64,000 nucleotides of DNA, taken from Arthrobacter sp. Soil782 (lineage in GTDB: Bacteria > Actinomycetota > Actinomycetes > Actinomycetales > Micrococcaceae). The stretch spans positions 583,486 to 647,485 of the forward strand of contig NZ_LMSO01000001.1 in the NCBI RefSeq assembly GCF_001428435.1, in the 5' to 3' direction. Positions 16,426 through 24,874 of the stretch are shown here, one piece after another; the stretch's first letter is position 1, and every line of letters starts with the position of its first letter. The notes beneath the pieces were generated by a model, which did no database searches, had not been told where the DNA came from, and saw only the letters and a list, made by a program, of their open reading frames with translations. The translations under genes were made by a program, and so were the position numbers.

Positions 16426-16453
16426 CGGACGTCCGAAGTTACGCGGACGTCCG
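16426..16453. promoter_or_regulatory. Tandem CGGACGTCCG palindromes upstream of the TetR gene
   Basis: CGGACGTCCG occurs at 16426-16435 and 16444-16453, centres 18 bp apart, each within a 13-bp direct repeat (ACGCGGACGTCCG). The second copy encodes the last residues of the CocE-type hydrolase. The geometry suits two TetR dimers repressing the regulator's own transcription. Confidence 0.5.
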
Positions 16454-18466
16454 CGCGATCTGCTTGTCGAAAGTTTTCTCGAAAAACACTTCGTCACCCT
16501 TATAGGTGGTGACCGAATGGCGCAGCACATAGTGTTCCGCAGTTGCGGTCACCGTAGCGCTGGTCTCAATCCGAACGGACCAACCCTCGCGCTCCATGCT
16601 GATCTTCCACCGTGATTCGGCAGAGGCTGACAGCGGGTCGTCTTCCTCGATCCGGTAGATCTCCACCGCTTCCTCCCCGTAGTGCAGCCCGTCGGGGTAA
16701 ATCCGGTTGCCGCCGAAGTTCGGATCCACGGTCAGGATCCAGGAACCCGTAGCGGGCTCATAACGGACTTCACGTTCCGGACGCGGTTCAAGAACCGGTC
16801 CGGGCTTGATGTCCAGAGGTGCTGACTGTTCGGCCTCCTCGAAGGAGACTCCACCTGCAGCGATGACCGCCGGATCCAGTACGTCCAGGCTCAGTTCGGA
16901 GCCTGAAGCATCGATAGTCAGGGCGCCCTGCTCCCCATGCGGCCAGATCCACGGCCAGTAGGTGTTCGAGAGCGCCAACCGCAGCTTGTGCCCCGCCGGC
17001 AGTTGCCACGAGATTGCCCGCAGTTCAATCTCGGCCTCTACGAACTCGCCCGGGACGACGTCCTCCGCATGGTCCATTCCGTTGCGTTTGCACAGGTTAA
17101 TTGCTCCCCGGGTGATCAGGGTGCTGGAACCATCCGGTGCCACATCGCACAATCTCGCGAACACGTTGCCCCGCCGCGCGGTACTGCTCACGCGCAGGCG
17201 CAACCTGGGGAAACCAAGAATGTTCAGGTTTTCCGTCAGCTCGGGGGTTTCGAACACGACGGAACGCCCGTCCTCGGACCGCTGATCCGGAGGCAGGTCC
17301 GAAAGGTTCCCGTAGGGAAACCACCGCGCGGCGTCAATGCCGGTGTGCTGCGGCGTCGCCACGACAGCCAGTTGTGCGGCATTGGTCGCTGTACTCCGCA
17401 GGTCATCTGCCAGGTTGAACGTTGCCGTGTTCACGCTCTCGGATGGCCAGGACTCAAGCCCCACCCAGGTACCGGTACGCACCGGGTAGTGGGTGGCCGG
17501 GCGTGCGGAATCCTGGTGGAGTGCGCGCAGCGCGGGCTCGTCCATAATGCCGGTGTCGATCCCCTTGAGCCAGTAGTCCCACCAGCGCAGGGTCTCCTGG
17601 AGGAATCCGATGTTGGGACCGGGGGTCCGTGCGATGTCCGGGTACTGGTGGGACCACGGGCCGATCAGGCCCTGCACCGGCCCGTCCAAACCCGCAAGTA
17701 GTCGCAGCACGGCGCTGCGGTAGGGATCCGCCCAGCCTCCGACAGCCATGACAGCAGCCTTGACCCTGGAATAGTCCTCACAGACCGAGCCGCGACGCCA
17801 GTACTCGTCCCGCTCCTGATGATCCATCCAGGTTTCCGCGAACGGCTGCAGGCCCTCCAGCCGTTCCTTCCACATGGTCTCCCACGAATCGCCCACCCGC
17901 CAGGGTGCCGGTGGCCTGCATTGGAACGCCAGCATGGTTCCGGCCCAGGAGAGCATGTCGATCCCCAGCATGGCGCCGCCGAAGTAGTGCACGTCATCCG
18001 CATAGCGGTCATCAGTAGAGCACACCGTGACGATGGCTTTGACCGCCTCAGGTTGTTCGGCGGCGATCTGCAGGCTGTTGAAGCCGCCCCAGGAGATGCC
18101 GAACATTCCTACCTTGCCCGTACACCAGGGCTGCGCGGCCAGCCACTCGATAACCTCGACGCCGTCGGCTTGTTCCTGCGGGTGGTATTCATCGAGCATG
18201 ATGCCCTCGGAGTCACCGCACCCGCGGATGTCCACACGGACGGAAGCATACCCATGCCCTGCGTACCAGGGGTGGCGTTGTGCGTCGCGCGGCGCTGTCC
18301 AGTCGCCGCGACGATACGGCAGGTACTCCAACAGGGCGGGAACCGGATTGCTGATGGCGTCCTCCGGCAACCAGACGGTGGCCGCCAGCCGGGTGCCGTC
18401 GCTGAGCGGGATCAGGACGTCCTCCATAACGGCAACGCTATGGGAGAAGACTGTTCGGATCTGCAA
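16439..18466 (-). CDS. CocE/NonD family (X-Pro dipeptidyl-peptidase S15-type) hydrolase
   Basis: 675 residues from the TTG at 18466, chosen for AGGAAGGG 5 nt upstream; the frame is open to 18538 and the first internal ATG is 18427. MEDVLIPLSDGTRLAATVWLPE and YRRGDWTAPRD are family markers. The nucleophile Ser is in FGISWGGFNSLQ, STDDRYADDVHYFGGAML is the conserved CocE-type block, and a C-terminal jelly-roll domain follows. Members are serine esterases or peptidases (cocaine esterase is the name-giver). Divergent from the DUF885 gene, co-directional with the TetR gene. Confidence 0.9.
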   Translation of the reverse strand: MQIRTVFSHSVAVMEDVLIPLSDGTRLAATVWLPEDAISNPVPALLEYLPYRRGDWTAPRDAQRHPWYAGHGYASVRVDIRGCGDSEGIMLDEYHPQEQADGVEVIEWLAAQPWCTGKVGMFGISWGGFNSLQIAAEQPEAVKAIVTVCSTDDRYADDVHYFGGAMLGIDMLSWAGTMLAFQCRPPAPWRVGDSWETMWKERLEGLQPFAETWMDHQERDEYWRRGSVCEDYSRVKAAVMAVGGWADPYRSAVLRLLAGLDGPVQGLIGPWSHQYPDIARTPGPNIGFLQETLRWWDYWLKGIDTGIMDEPALRALHQDSARPATHYPVRTGTWVGLESWPSESVNTATFNLADDLRSTATNAAQLAVVATPQHTGIDAARWFPYGNLSDLPPDQRSEDGRSVVFETPELTENLNILGFPRLRLRVSSTARRGNVFARLCDVAPDGSSTLITRGAINLCKRNGMDHAEDVVPGEFVEAEIELRAISWQLPAGHKLRLALSNTYWPWIWPHGEQGALTIDASGSELSLDVLDPAVIAAGGVSFEEAEQSAPLDIKPGPVLEPRPEREVRYEPATGSWILTVDPNFGGNRIYPDGLHYGEEAVEIYRIEEDDPLSASAESRWKISMEREGWSVRIETSATVTATAEHYVLRHSVTTYKGDEVFFEKTFDKQIARTSA

Positions 18467-18569
18467 GGGAACCCTTCCTGGAGCGTCTACGAAGAGCACA
18501 GTTGAGTGCACGCACAATCTAATTATCGTAGTGTACAAATAAGTGCTGAAACTCGGCTATTGTGAGGCC

Positions 18570-20270
18570 ATGACCGACACCCTGGCCCCAGTTCGCCGCG
18601 CCCGGACCGCTATTGACGACGTCGCGGACGCCTTCTTCCTGAGGCTGCTGGAGCTCAAGCCGGAGCTGGCTACCTCCCTCGGAATCCTCGGCTACGGGAG
18701 CGGGTTCTTCGACTACTCCCCCGCCGGCCAACAGGCCTACTCCCAAGCCATCCAGGAAACACTCGCCGAGCTGGAAGGCCTCAACCCGGCCGACGACGTC
18801 GATGGAGTCACCCTGGACGCCATGCGCGAGCGGTTGGGGCTGGAGCTGGAGTTCCTCGCTACGGGCATCACCGAGCTGAACAACATTGAGTGCCCGTCGC
18901 AGCTGATCCGGAACGTCTTTGACCTGATGCCTACCGAAACGGCTGCAGACTGGGAGCACATCGCTGAAAGACTGGCGAACGTCAGCGGTGCGCTGGAGGG
19001 CTACATCGCCTCTTTGCGCAAGAGCCGCGATGAAGGGCACGTCGCAGCTGCCCGGCAGGTCCGTGCTGTCGCCTGGCAAGCGCGTGAACATGCCAACAAC
19101 AACGGTTTCTTCACGTCCCTGGCAGCCGGAGCGCAGGGCAGGCAGCTCGACGCCGGTACCCGTGACCTGCTCGAACGCGGCGCAGCGGGCGCCGCAGCAG
19201 CTTATGCGGGCTTCGCGAACTTCCTCGAAACCGAACTGCTGCCGGCAGCGCCCGGGAAGGACGCCGTCGGGCGCGAGTACTACGAGCTGTGCTCACGGCG
19301 CTTCCTGGGTACCGCCGTCGACCTCGATGAAACCTACGCGTGGGCAGTGGCTGAACTGGACCGGTTGATTGCGGAACAGGTGGCGGTGGCTGGCCGGATC
19401 AAGTCCGGCGCCACGATCGAAGAAGCCAAGGCGATCCTGAACTCGGACCCGGCCCGCCAGCTCAAGGGCTCGGCTGCCCTCAGGGACTGGATGCAGGCCA
19501 CAGCAGACCAGGCGTTGTCAGACCTCGCCGGCGTGCACTTCGACATCCCGGCACCCATGAACCGGCTTGAATGCATGATCGCCCCCACTCAGGAGGGCGT
19601 GATCTACTACTCGGTGCCCTCCGATGACTTCAGCCGGCCCGGGCGCATGTGGTGGTCCATCCCGCCCGGTGAGGACGAGTTCACCACCTGGGCCGAAACC
19701 AGCACCGTGTACCACGAGGGGGTGCCGGGACATCATCTGCAATACGGAACCGCGACCTACCAGAAGGAGCTGCTGAACAACTGGCGGCGCCACGCCTGCT
19801 GGGTTTCCGGCCACGGTGAAGGTTGGGCGCTTTATGCCGAGCGGTTGATGCTGGAGCTGGGCTACCTCGCCGATCCGGGTGACCACCTGGGAATGCTGGA
19901 TATGCAGCGGATGCGCGCAGCCCGGGTTGTCTTCGATATCGGGGTGCACCTGGAGCTGGAGGTCCCCGCGCCCTGGGGAAGCGGAACCTGGACGCCCGAG
20001 AAAGGATACGAGTTCCTTACCCGGCACCTCGATATTTCCGAGGGTGCCCTCGAGTTCGAGTTCACCCGCTACCTCGGGTGGCCGGGCCAGGCTTCCTCGT
20101 ACAAAGTCGGTCAGCGGCTGTGGGAAGAGATCCGCGCGGTCCGCGAACAGGCCGACGGCGCGGCATTCGATCTCCGCGCGTTCCATACCGAGGCACTGAA
20201 CCTGGGCTCGGTGGGGCTGGATACCCTGCGCCGGGCCTTACTTCCGGCCGGACCGGGCCTGGTCGTCTAG
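18570..20270 (+). CDS. DUF885 family protein (probable zinc-dependent carboxypeptidase-like)
   Basis: 566 residues, normal for the family. YHEGVPGHHLQ supplies an HExxxH-like metal site and HGEGWALYAERLMLELG is the conserved following helix. The start at 18570 has GTGAGG only 3 nt upstream, but TATTGT ends 6 nt before the ATG, so it may be leaderless. It is divergent from the CocE-type hydrolase with a short AT-rich shared promoter region (18467-18569). DUF885 members have been linked to peptide or ester hydrolysis; the substrate is not determinable. Confidence 0.88.
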   Translation: MTDTLAPVRRARTAIDDVADAFFLRLLELKPELATSLGILGYGSGFFDYSPAGQQAYSQAIQETLAELEGLNPADDVDGVTLDAMRERLGLELEFLATGITELNNIECPSQLIRNVFDLMPTETAADWEHIAERLANVSGALEGYIASLRKSRDEGHVAAARQVRAVAWQAREHANNNGFFTSLAAGAQGRQLDAGTRDLLERGAAGAAAAYAGFANFLETELLPAAPGKDAVGREYYELCSRRFLGTAVDLDETYAWAVAELDRLIAEQVAVAGRIKSGATIEEAKAILNSDPARQLKGSAALRDWMQATADQALSDLAGVHFDIPAPMNRLECMIAPTQEGVIYYSVPSDDFSRPGRMWWSIPPGEDEFTTWAETSTVYHEGVPGHHLQYGTATYQKELLNNWRRHACWVSGHGEGWALYAERLMLELGYLADPGDHLGMLDMQRMRAARVVFDIGVHLELEVPAPWGSGTWTPEKGYEFLTRHLDISEGALEFEFTRYLGWPGQASSYKVGQRLWEEIRAVREQADGAAFDLRAFHTEALNLGSVGLDTLRRALLPAGPGLVV

Positions 20271-20283
20271 CAACGCCGACGAC
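20262..20283. terminator. Weak hairpin between convergent genes
   Basis: GTCGTC (20262-20267) pairs with GACGAC (20278-20283) across a 10-nt loop, straddling the DUF885 stop and lying between it and the convergent PspC gene. A six-pair stem without a T-run is marginal. Confidence 0.3.
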
Positions 20284-20300
20284 GACGCAGCGCGCCGCAA

Positions 20301-20486
20301 TCAGCGGTCGGACTTGGGCAGCACGATCCACAAAATGATGTAGACGAGCTCGCCGACGCCCACCAGCCCGAAGATGATGAAGCCGAGCCGGACGAGCCAC
20401 TTGGGCAAGCCAAACCCGGTTGCGATAGCCGCGCAGACTCCTGCGATGAGTTTGCCGTTACGGGGACGTGTCAATGTGCCAGCCAT
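20301..20486 (-). CDS. PspC domain-containing small membrane protein
   Basis: 61 residues consisting almost entirely of a PspC domain: a short basic N-terminus, LIAGVCAAIATGFGLPKWLVRLGF, then the membrane span IIFGLVGVGELVYIILWIVLP and a charged tail. PspC proteins act in membrane stress signalling in other bacteria. No other psp genes are nearby, as is usual for stand-alone actinobacterial copies. Confidence 0.85.
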   Translation of the reverse strand: MAGTLTRPRNGKLIAGVCAAIATGFGLPKWLVRLGFIIFGLVGVGELVYIILWIVLPKSDR

Positions 20487-20625
20487 GCGGGCGACTCTAC
20501 GCCGCCCACGGTCCGGAGGAAACCCTGATGCGCAGCTGGATCAGAAGCATCGGCCGAACTGTGCCGTAATCAAATCGTTCCGCAACACCCGTAACCACCG
20601 ACGCGCTTCCACAAACATACGGATC

Positions 20626-20979
20626 ATGACGGCACAAATGATCGAACAGCTTCAGAAGGTCGACTCCCACGATGGCACATTGTGGGAGGTGAAGGTGGGA
20701 ACGGCCGCAGGCCAGTTCCTCTCGATGCCCAGGAAGGCGGCCGAGCGGCTCGCAGCCATCGCCGAGCGGCGTCTCGCCCAGGGTCGTCCCATTATGTTCA
20801 CGGTGTACCGGCTCAATGGGGACGACAAACCTGACTGGGACGCAAGCGCGCGGATCGCCGAAATCTTTGCGGTGACGGGTTGGCCGGCGTCGAACTGCTC
20901 GATCCAACGCGCGCAGGTGATCGACATCCTCGAGGCCGCCCTCACTCAGGAAATTCATCCCTTTGACGGTCGAATGTGA
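20626..20979 (+). CDS. Hypothetical protein
   Basis: 117 residues from the ATG at 20626 (the frame is open upstream, but that part overlaps the PspC gene in antisense). Soluble, no signal or membrane segment. A helix AAERLAAIAERRLAQG and the compact sequence DWDASARIAEIFAVTGWPASNCSIQRAQVIDILEAA suggest a small alpha/beta protein. No family recognised. The ribosome site is weak, and an ATG at 20638 is a possible alternative. Confidence 0.5.
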   Translation: MTAQMIEQLQKVDSHDGTLWEVKVGTAAGQFLSMPRKAAERLAAIAERRLAQGRPIMFTVYRLNGDDKPDWDASARIAEIFAVTGWPASNCSIQRAQVIDILEAALTQEIHPFDGRM

Positions 20980-21044
20980 ACTCGATGTGTTGAGACCATG
21001 GAACGCATCCAGTGCACAGGTGGAACATGCAACAGGGGGAATTC

Positions 21045-21920
21045 GTGAGGGGCACTCGAACACGAGGTTTTGGCGCAGCGGCTGCAGTAACGCTGTTGCT
21101 CTTGCTGACCGGCTGCAGCGGCGAACCCGCAGCTGCGCCGGCACCACCGACCCAGGGCAACGTCCTGGATGCCGCCGAGGTGCTCAGCGACCAGCAGGAG
21201 CAGCAACTCAATACGCTCATCGAGAATGAGAATCGCAGCACCGATGCCGCCCGGGTCGCCGTCCTGACCGTCGAGAACGCCGGCGGATCCATCGAGGACT
21301 ATGCGCGCACCGTCGCCACCGAGTGGGAAGTAGGCGACGACGGTGCGGACAACGGAGTGCTCATCGTCGCCGACACGGCAGAGCGGGAGCTTCGCGTCGA
21401 AACAGCCGACGGCGTGCGGGAACAGTTCTCCGACGACGAGGCGGAAGACGTGGTCGAGGATGTCCTCGAACCTGCCTTCGCCGACGAAAAGTACGCGCAG
21501 GGCCTCACCGAGGCCGTCGAGCAGATCTACCTGTACGCAGACGGAGAGGAGCCGCCCAGCGATCCCTTCGCCTGGGTTCTGCCAGCCTCAATCGTCGGCG
21601 CTATGGTGGCCTTTTTCGGCATTGTGGTGGCTGTCATCGTGCGGGACAGCCGCCGTCGTCGTCGTATTGCTGACGAGGAAATCCGCGCCGCGGAGGAGAG
21701 CGATCCGGACCTGCGCCTCACCGATGAACAGCGCGAGGCGTACCGGAAGTATCGCTATAACCACCGCAAGGACGACGCCGTTACGAACCCGGCCATGTGG
21801 CTGCCCCTTTTCATCGCCAACCCTTCGCTCTACTCGGGCGGCAGCAGCGGGAACGCCTCGGGTTCGTCCTTCAACAGCGGCGGCGGCTTCACCGGCGGAG
21901 GAGCCTCCGGAAGCTACTAG
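21045..21920 (+). CDS. TPM-domain (TLP18.3/Psb32/MOLO-1) lipoprotein with membrane anchor
   Basis: 291 residues from a GTG preceded by AGGGGGA; an ATG at 21027 is a weaker option. Signal with lipobox (LLLLLTGCSGEP), then a TPM domain at about residues 35-145 (LDAAEVLSDQQEQQLNTLIENE, TEWEVGDDGADNGVLIVAD, ELRVETADGVREQFSDDEAEDVVED). A membrane span follows (WVLPASIVGAMVAFFGIVVAVIV), then a basic cytoplasmic-type stretch and a Gly/Ser-rich tail. TPM domains have been ascribed phosphatase or membrane-repair roles. Start and topology are inferred from hydrophobicity. Confidence 0.82.
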   Translation: MRGTRTRGFGAAAAVTLLLLLTGCSGEPAAAPAPPTQGNVLDAAEVLSDQQEQQLNTLIENENRSTDAARVAVLTVENAGGSIEDYARTVATEWEVGDDGADNGVLIVADTAERELRVETADGVREQFSDDEAEDVVEDVLEPAFADEKYAQGLTEAVEQIYLYADGEEPPSDPFAWVLPASIVGAMVAFFGIVVAVIVRDSRRRRRIADEEIRAAEESDPDLRLTDEQREAYRKYRYNHRKDDAVTNPAMWLPLFIANPSLYSGGSSGNASGSSFNSGGGFTGGGASGSY

Positions 21921-21952
21921 CCGAGTCAGGCGCTGCGAGTAAACTAAGGCGC

Positions 21953-23440
21953 ATGACCGGGCAGGATCCGGCCCCGGAACGGGCCGCTGCGGTTACCCAG
22001 AACGACGACGCGACGGACAGCCGCGATGTCACGGACAGCGACGCCGTCGACACCTCGCTACGCAGTCCGGAGGAACGGTCCCGGACGTTCTGGGGCATCC
22101 TCCTCAACACCGGCGTTGCAAACATCACCACCAGTTACCTCTGGTTTGCCCTGACATTCTGGGCCTACCTGGAGACGCGAAACGTGATCGCCACCGGGGT
22201 GATCGGCGGTGCCTACATGCTGTTGATCGCGCTCTCGAGCATCAGCTTCGGCACGTTTGTGGACCGCTACCGCAAACTCGCGGTGATGCGGTTCGCCGGA
22301 GCCTTCACCCTTGGCATGTTCCTGCTGGCCGGCGTCATGTTCCTCTACACGCCCGAGTCCAGTCTGCTGGATCTGACGCAGCCGTGGTTCTGGGTTTTCA
22401 CGCTGATCATCCTGATCGGCGCTGTTGTGGAGAATCTGCGCAACATTGCCCTGTCCACTACGGTCACCATTCTCATCGAGCCGGACCGGCGGGCCAACGC
22501 CAACGGGCTGGTGGGGATGGTGCAGGGCTTGATGTTCATCATCACCTCGGTGCTCTCCGGGTTGTCGGTCGGGCTGCTCGGGATGGGGTGGACGATCGTC
22601 GTCGCCCTGGTGCTGACAGCGCTTGCCTATGCGCACCTGCTCACCCTGCGCATGCCCGAGGAAGTGCGCGCCGCCGCCACGGATGCACATGGGAGCTTTG
22701 ACCTGCGCGGCTCCTGGGCCGCCGTTCTAGCGATCTCCGGTTTGTTCGCGCTGATCCTGTTCTCCACGTTCAACAACTTTGTGGGCGGCGTCTATATGGC
22801 GTTGATGGACCCCTATGGCTTGGAACTGTTCCCCGTGGAACTGTGGGGAGTGTACTTTGCACTCGGTTCGACCGGGTTCCTGGTGGGCGGCGCCCTGATC
22901 GGCAAGTTCGGCCTCGGTTCCAATCCGCTGCGCACCATGCTCATCGCCGTCGTCATCATGGGAGTCATCGGCGCGGTCTTCACCATCCGCGAGTGGTCGT
23001 GGCTCTACATCGCCGGTATCTGGCTCTATCTGGTGCTCATCCCGTTCATCGAGGCCGCCGAGCAGACGGTCATCCAACGGGTGGTGCCGCTGCCGCGTCA
23101 GGGGCGCGTCTTCGGGCTCGCCATGGCATTCGAGGCGGGCGCAGCCCCGATCACTGCGTTCCTCATCGCGCCCATCGCCGAAATCTGGATCATCCCGTAC
23201 GCCCGCTCGGCAGAAGGTGCAGCGCAGCTAGCCCCGCTCCTGGGAGAAGGAACCTCCCGCGGCATAGCGCTGGTGTTCCTGATCGCCGGGATCGTCATCA
23301 TCGCCGCGGCGCTGCTGGCCTTCCTGACTCCGGTCTACCGGCGCGTCTCGGCATCCTATGCGCAGGCCGCCGCGGAGACGACGGCGGCACAGACACCCGG
23401 CACGACGTCGCCACAGAAACCCGCGGCGCCTACGCCGTGA
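21953..23440 (+). CDS. Major facilitator superfamily transporter with long hydrophilic N-terminus
   Basis: 495 residues from the ATG at 21953. TAAACT lies 7 nt upstream and AAGG just before the start, so translation could be leaderless or use a weak site. The first ~45 residues are acidic and disordered-looking. They are followed by about twelve membrane segments, with the MFS-type loop GTFVDRYRKLAVMRFAG. The substrate is unknown. The last 11 bp overlap the convergent MocR gene. Confidence 0.85.
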   Translation: MTGQDPAPERAAAVTQNDDATDSRDVTDSDAVDTSLRSPEERSRTFWGILLNTGVANITTSYLWFALTFWAYLETRNVIATGVIGGAYMLLIALSSISFGTFVDRYRKLAVMRFAGAFTLGMFLLAGVMFLYTPESSLLDLTQPWFWVFTLIILIGAVVENLRNIALSTTVTILIEPDRRANANGLVGMVQGLMFIITSVLSGLSVGLLGMGWTIVVALVLTALAYAHLLTLRMPEEVRAAATDAHGSFDLRGSWAAVLAISGLFALILFSTFNNFVGGVYMALMDPYGLELFPVELWGVYFALGSTGFLVGGALIGKFGLGSNPLRTMLIAVVIMGVIGAVFTIREWSWLYIAGIWLYLVLIPFIEAAEQTVIQRVVPLPRQGRVFGLAMAFEAGAAPITAFLIAPIAEIWIIPYARSAEGAAQLAPLLGEGTSRGIALVFLIAGIVIIAAALLAFLTPVYRRVSASYAQAAAETTAAQTPGTTSPQKPAAPTP

Positions 23441-24860
23441 CGGCGTCCTCCCTGACCTGTTCCTGCAGCGCTCCGCTGAGAATCCGCACGCCTTCGGGGA
23501 ACGCACTGGGGTTGGGCCCCGCGTAATTCAGCCGGATGAATGGGCCCACCGGTTCCGCCGGGAACCATTCGTTCCCGGCAGCGATGACGACGCCGTTGGC
23601 CTCGCAGTCACGAGCCAACTGTTCGACGTCCGTTCCGTCAGGCAGCCGTGCCCACAGATTCAGCCCGCCCTTGGGCACGTGGTCGATATGCGCGGAGGGC
23701 GCGTGCCGGCGCAGGCTGCTGAGCAGCAGGTCGCGGCGGGATTGGAGCTGGTGGCGGAGCCCACGGAGGTGGGTCTGCCACGCCGGTTGGGTGACAACAT
23801 CCAGCGCCGCAGCCTGGAGAAGACCGCTCACGTACATGGATTCGGCGCCCTGGTCAGCGAGGATCCGCTCACGTGCAGGGCCGCGGGCGATCACTGCGGC
23901 AACCCGGATGGACGGCGAAACGCTCTTGGTCAGCGAGCGCAAGTACACCACGTGGCCGGAGTCGTCCTGCGCCGCCACCGGTGCGGGGCTGGTGTTGATC
24001 CCGAAGTCGTGGGCCCAATCATCCTCCACAAGGAAGGCGCCGTGCGCGCGGACGATGTCCAGCACCTGATCGCGGCGCTCGGCGTCCCACTGGGCACCGG
24101 TGGGGTTGGCGTAGTTGGGCTGGGCGTAGAACAGGCGGGCGCCTGTCTCCTCGAAGGCCCGCGCCAGTGCTTCAGGGTCCGGTCCGTCAGCGCCCGTCGG
24201 AACCGGGATGATGGTGGTACCGGCCTGCGTTGCGGCCAGGATGGCGCCCCAATAAGTGGGTGACTCCATGAGTACGGGCTGCCCGCTGCCGGCGAGCGCC
24301 CTGAAGATGGCGCTCAGTCCACTCTGGCTGCCGGGCAACACCAGAACGTCGCTGGGCGTCGGCGGACTGATACTCGCCGGCGTTGCGGCGCGCAGTTCCT
24401 GGGCGAACCACGATCGCAGTTCGGGAAGCCCTGCGGCGGGTGGGCGGGACAGCGCGGCGTCGCTGCGTGATGCCCTCGCCAAGGCTGCCCGGACCGCACG
24501 GACCGGCAACAGTTCGGAGTCCGGATAGCCGGAATGGAAGGCGATCGTGTCGTTTGGCGTGTCCCGCAGGGTGGTCGGCAGGCCATGCCGGGGCGCCTTG
24601 GGGGATCGCAACGCGGCGGTCTGCCAGCCATAGTCAGCGGGCCGGGCTGTTCGGACTGACCGAACGAACGTTCCCGAACCTGGACGGCTCTCCACCAGCC
24701 CGCGGGCAGTGAGGACCTGCAGGGCTTTCTGCACCGTTACCGGACTCACTTTGTGCTCGGCGACCAGCGCCCGGGTGGACGGCAACCGCGATCCCGGGGC
24801 CACCCCGGAAATCCAGTCACTCAGTGCCGCAGCAATACGGGAACTGCTATCGTTGTTCAT
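23430..24860 (-). CDS. MocR/GntR-type regulator with aminotransferase domain
   Basis: 476 residues from the ATG at 24860. N-terminal GntR winged HTH (SRLPSTRALVAEHKVSPVTVQKALQVLTARGLVESRPGSGTFV) is fused to a fold-type I aminotransferase domain. YAQPNYANPTGAQWDAERRDQVL, VEDDWAHDFG and SLTKSVSPSIRVA (PLP-binding Lys) are visible. MocR regulators sense PLP or amino compounds and usually control a divergent neighbour. Here that is an EamA exporter whose start codon overlaps this one. Confidence 0.93.
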   Translation of the reverse strand: MNNDSSSRIAAALSDWISGVAPGSRLPSTRALVAEHKVSPVTVQKALQVLTARGLVESRPGSGTFVRSVRTARPADYGWQTAALRSPKAPRHGLPTTLRDTPNDTIAFHSGYPDSELLPVRAVRAALARASRSDAALSRPPAAGLPELRSWFAQELRAATPASISPPTPSDVLVLPGSQSGLSAIFRALAGSGQPVLMESPTYWGAILAATQAGTTIIPVPTGADGPDPEALARAFEETGARLFYAQPNYANPTGAQWDAERRDQVLDIVRAHGAFLVEDDWAHDFGINTSPAPVAAQDDSGHVVYLRSLTKSVSPSIRVAAVIARGPARERILADQGAESMYVSGLLQAAALDVVTQPAWQTHLRGLRHQLQSRRDLLLSSLRRHAPSAHIDHVPKGGLNLWARLPDGTDVEQLARDCEANGVVIAAGNEWFPAEPVGPFIRLNYAGPNPSAFPEGVRILSGALQEQVREDAVTA

Positions 24861-24874
24861 GTATAGCAATAGTA
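24845..24874. promoter_or_regulatory. Mirror-image leaderless divergent promoters
   Basis: The two starts share CATG (24858-24861). On the plus strand TGCTAT ends 8 nt before the exporter ATG; on the minus strand TACTAT also ends 8 nt before the MocR ATG. Neither gene has a Shine-Dalgarno sequence. Each -10 box lies within the first codons of the opposite gene. A 12-bp palindrome (AGTAGCGCTACT, 24871-24882) and GCTAT/ATAGC arms around the starts are candidate MocR contacts. Confidence 0.6.

Noticed and set aside
23358-24263. Plus-strand open frame opposite the MocR gene
   Set aside because: No family pattern; composition typical of antisense to an aminotransferase domain.
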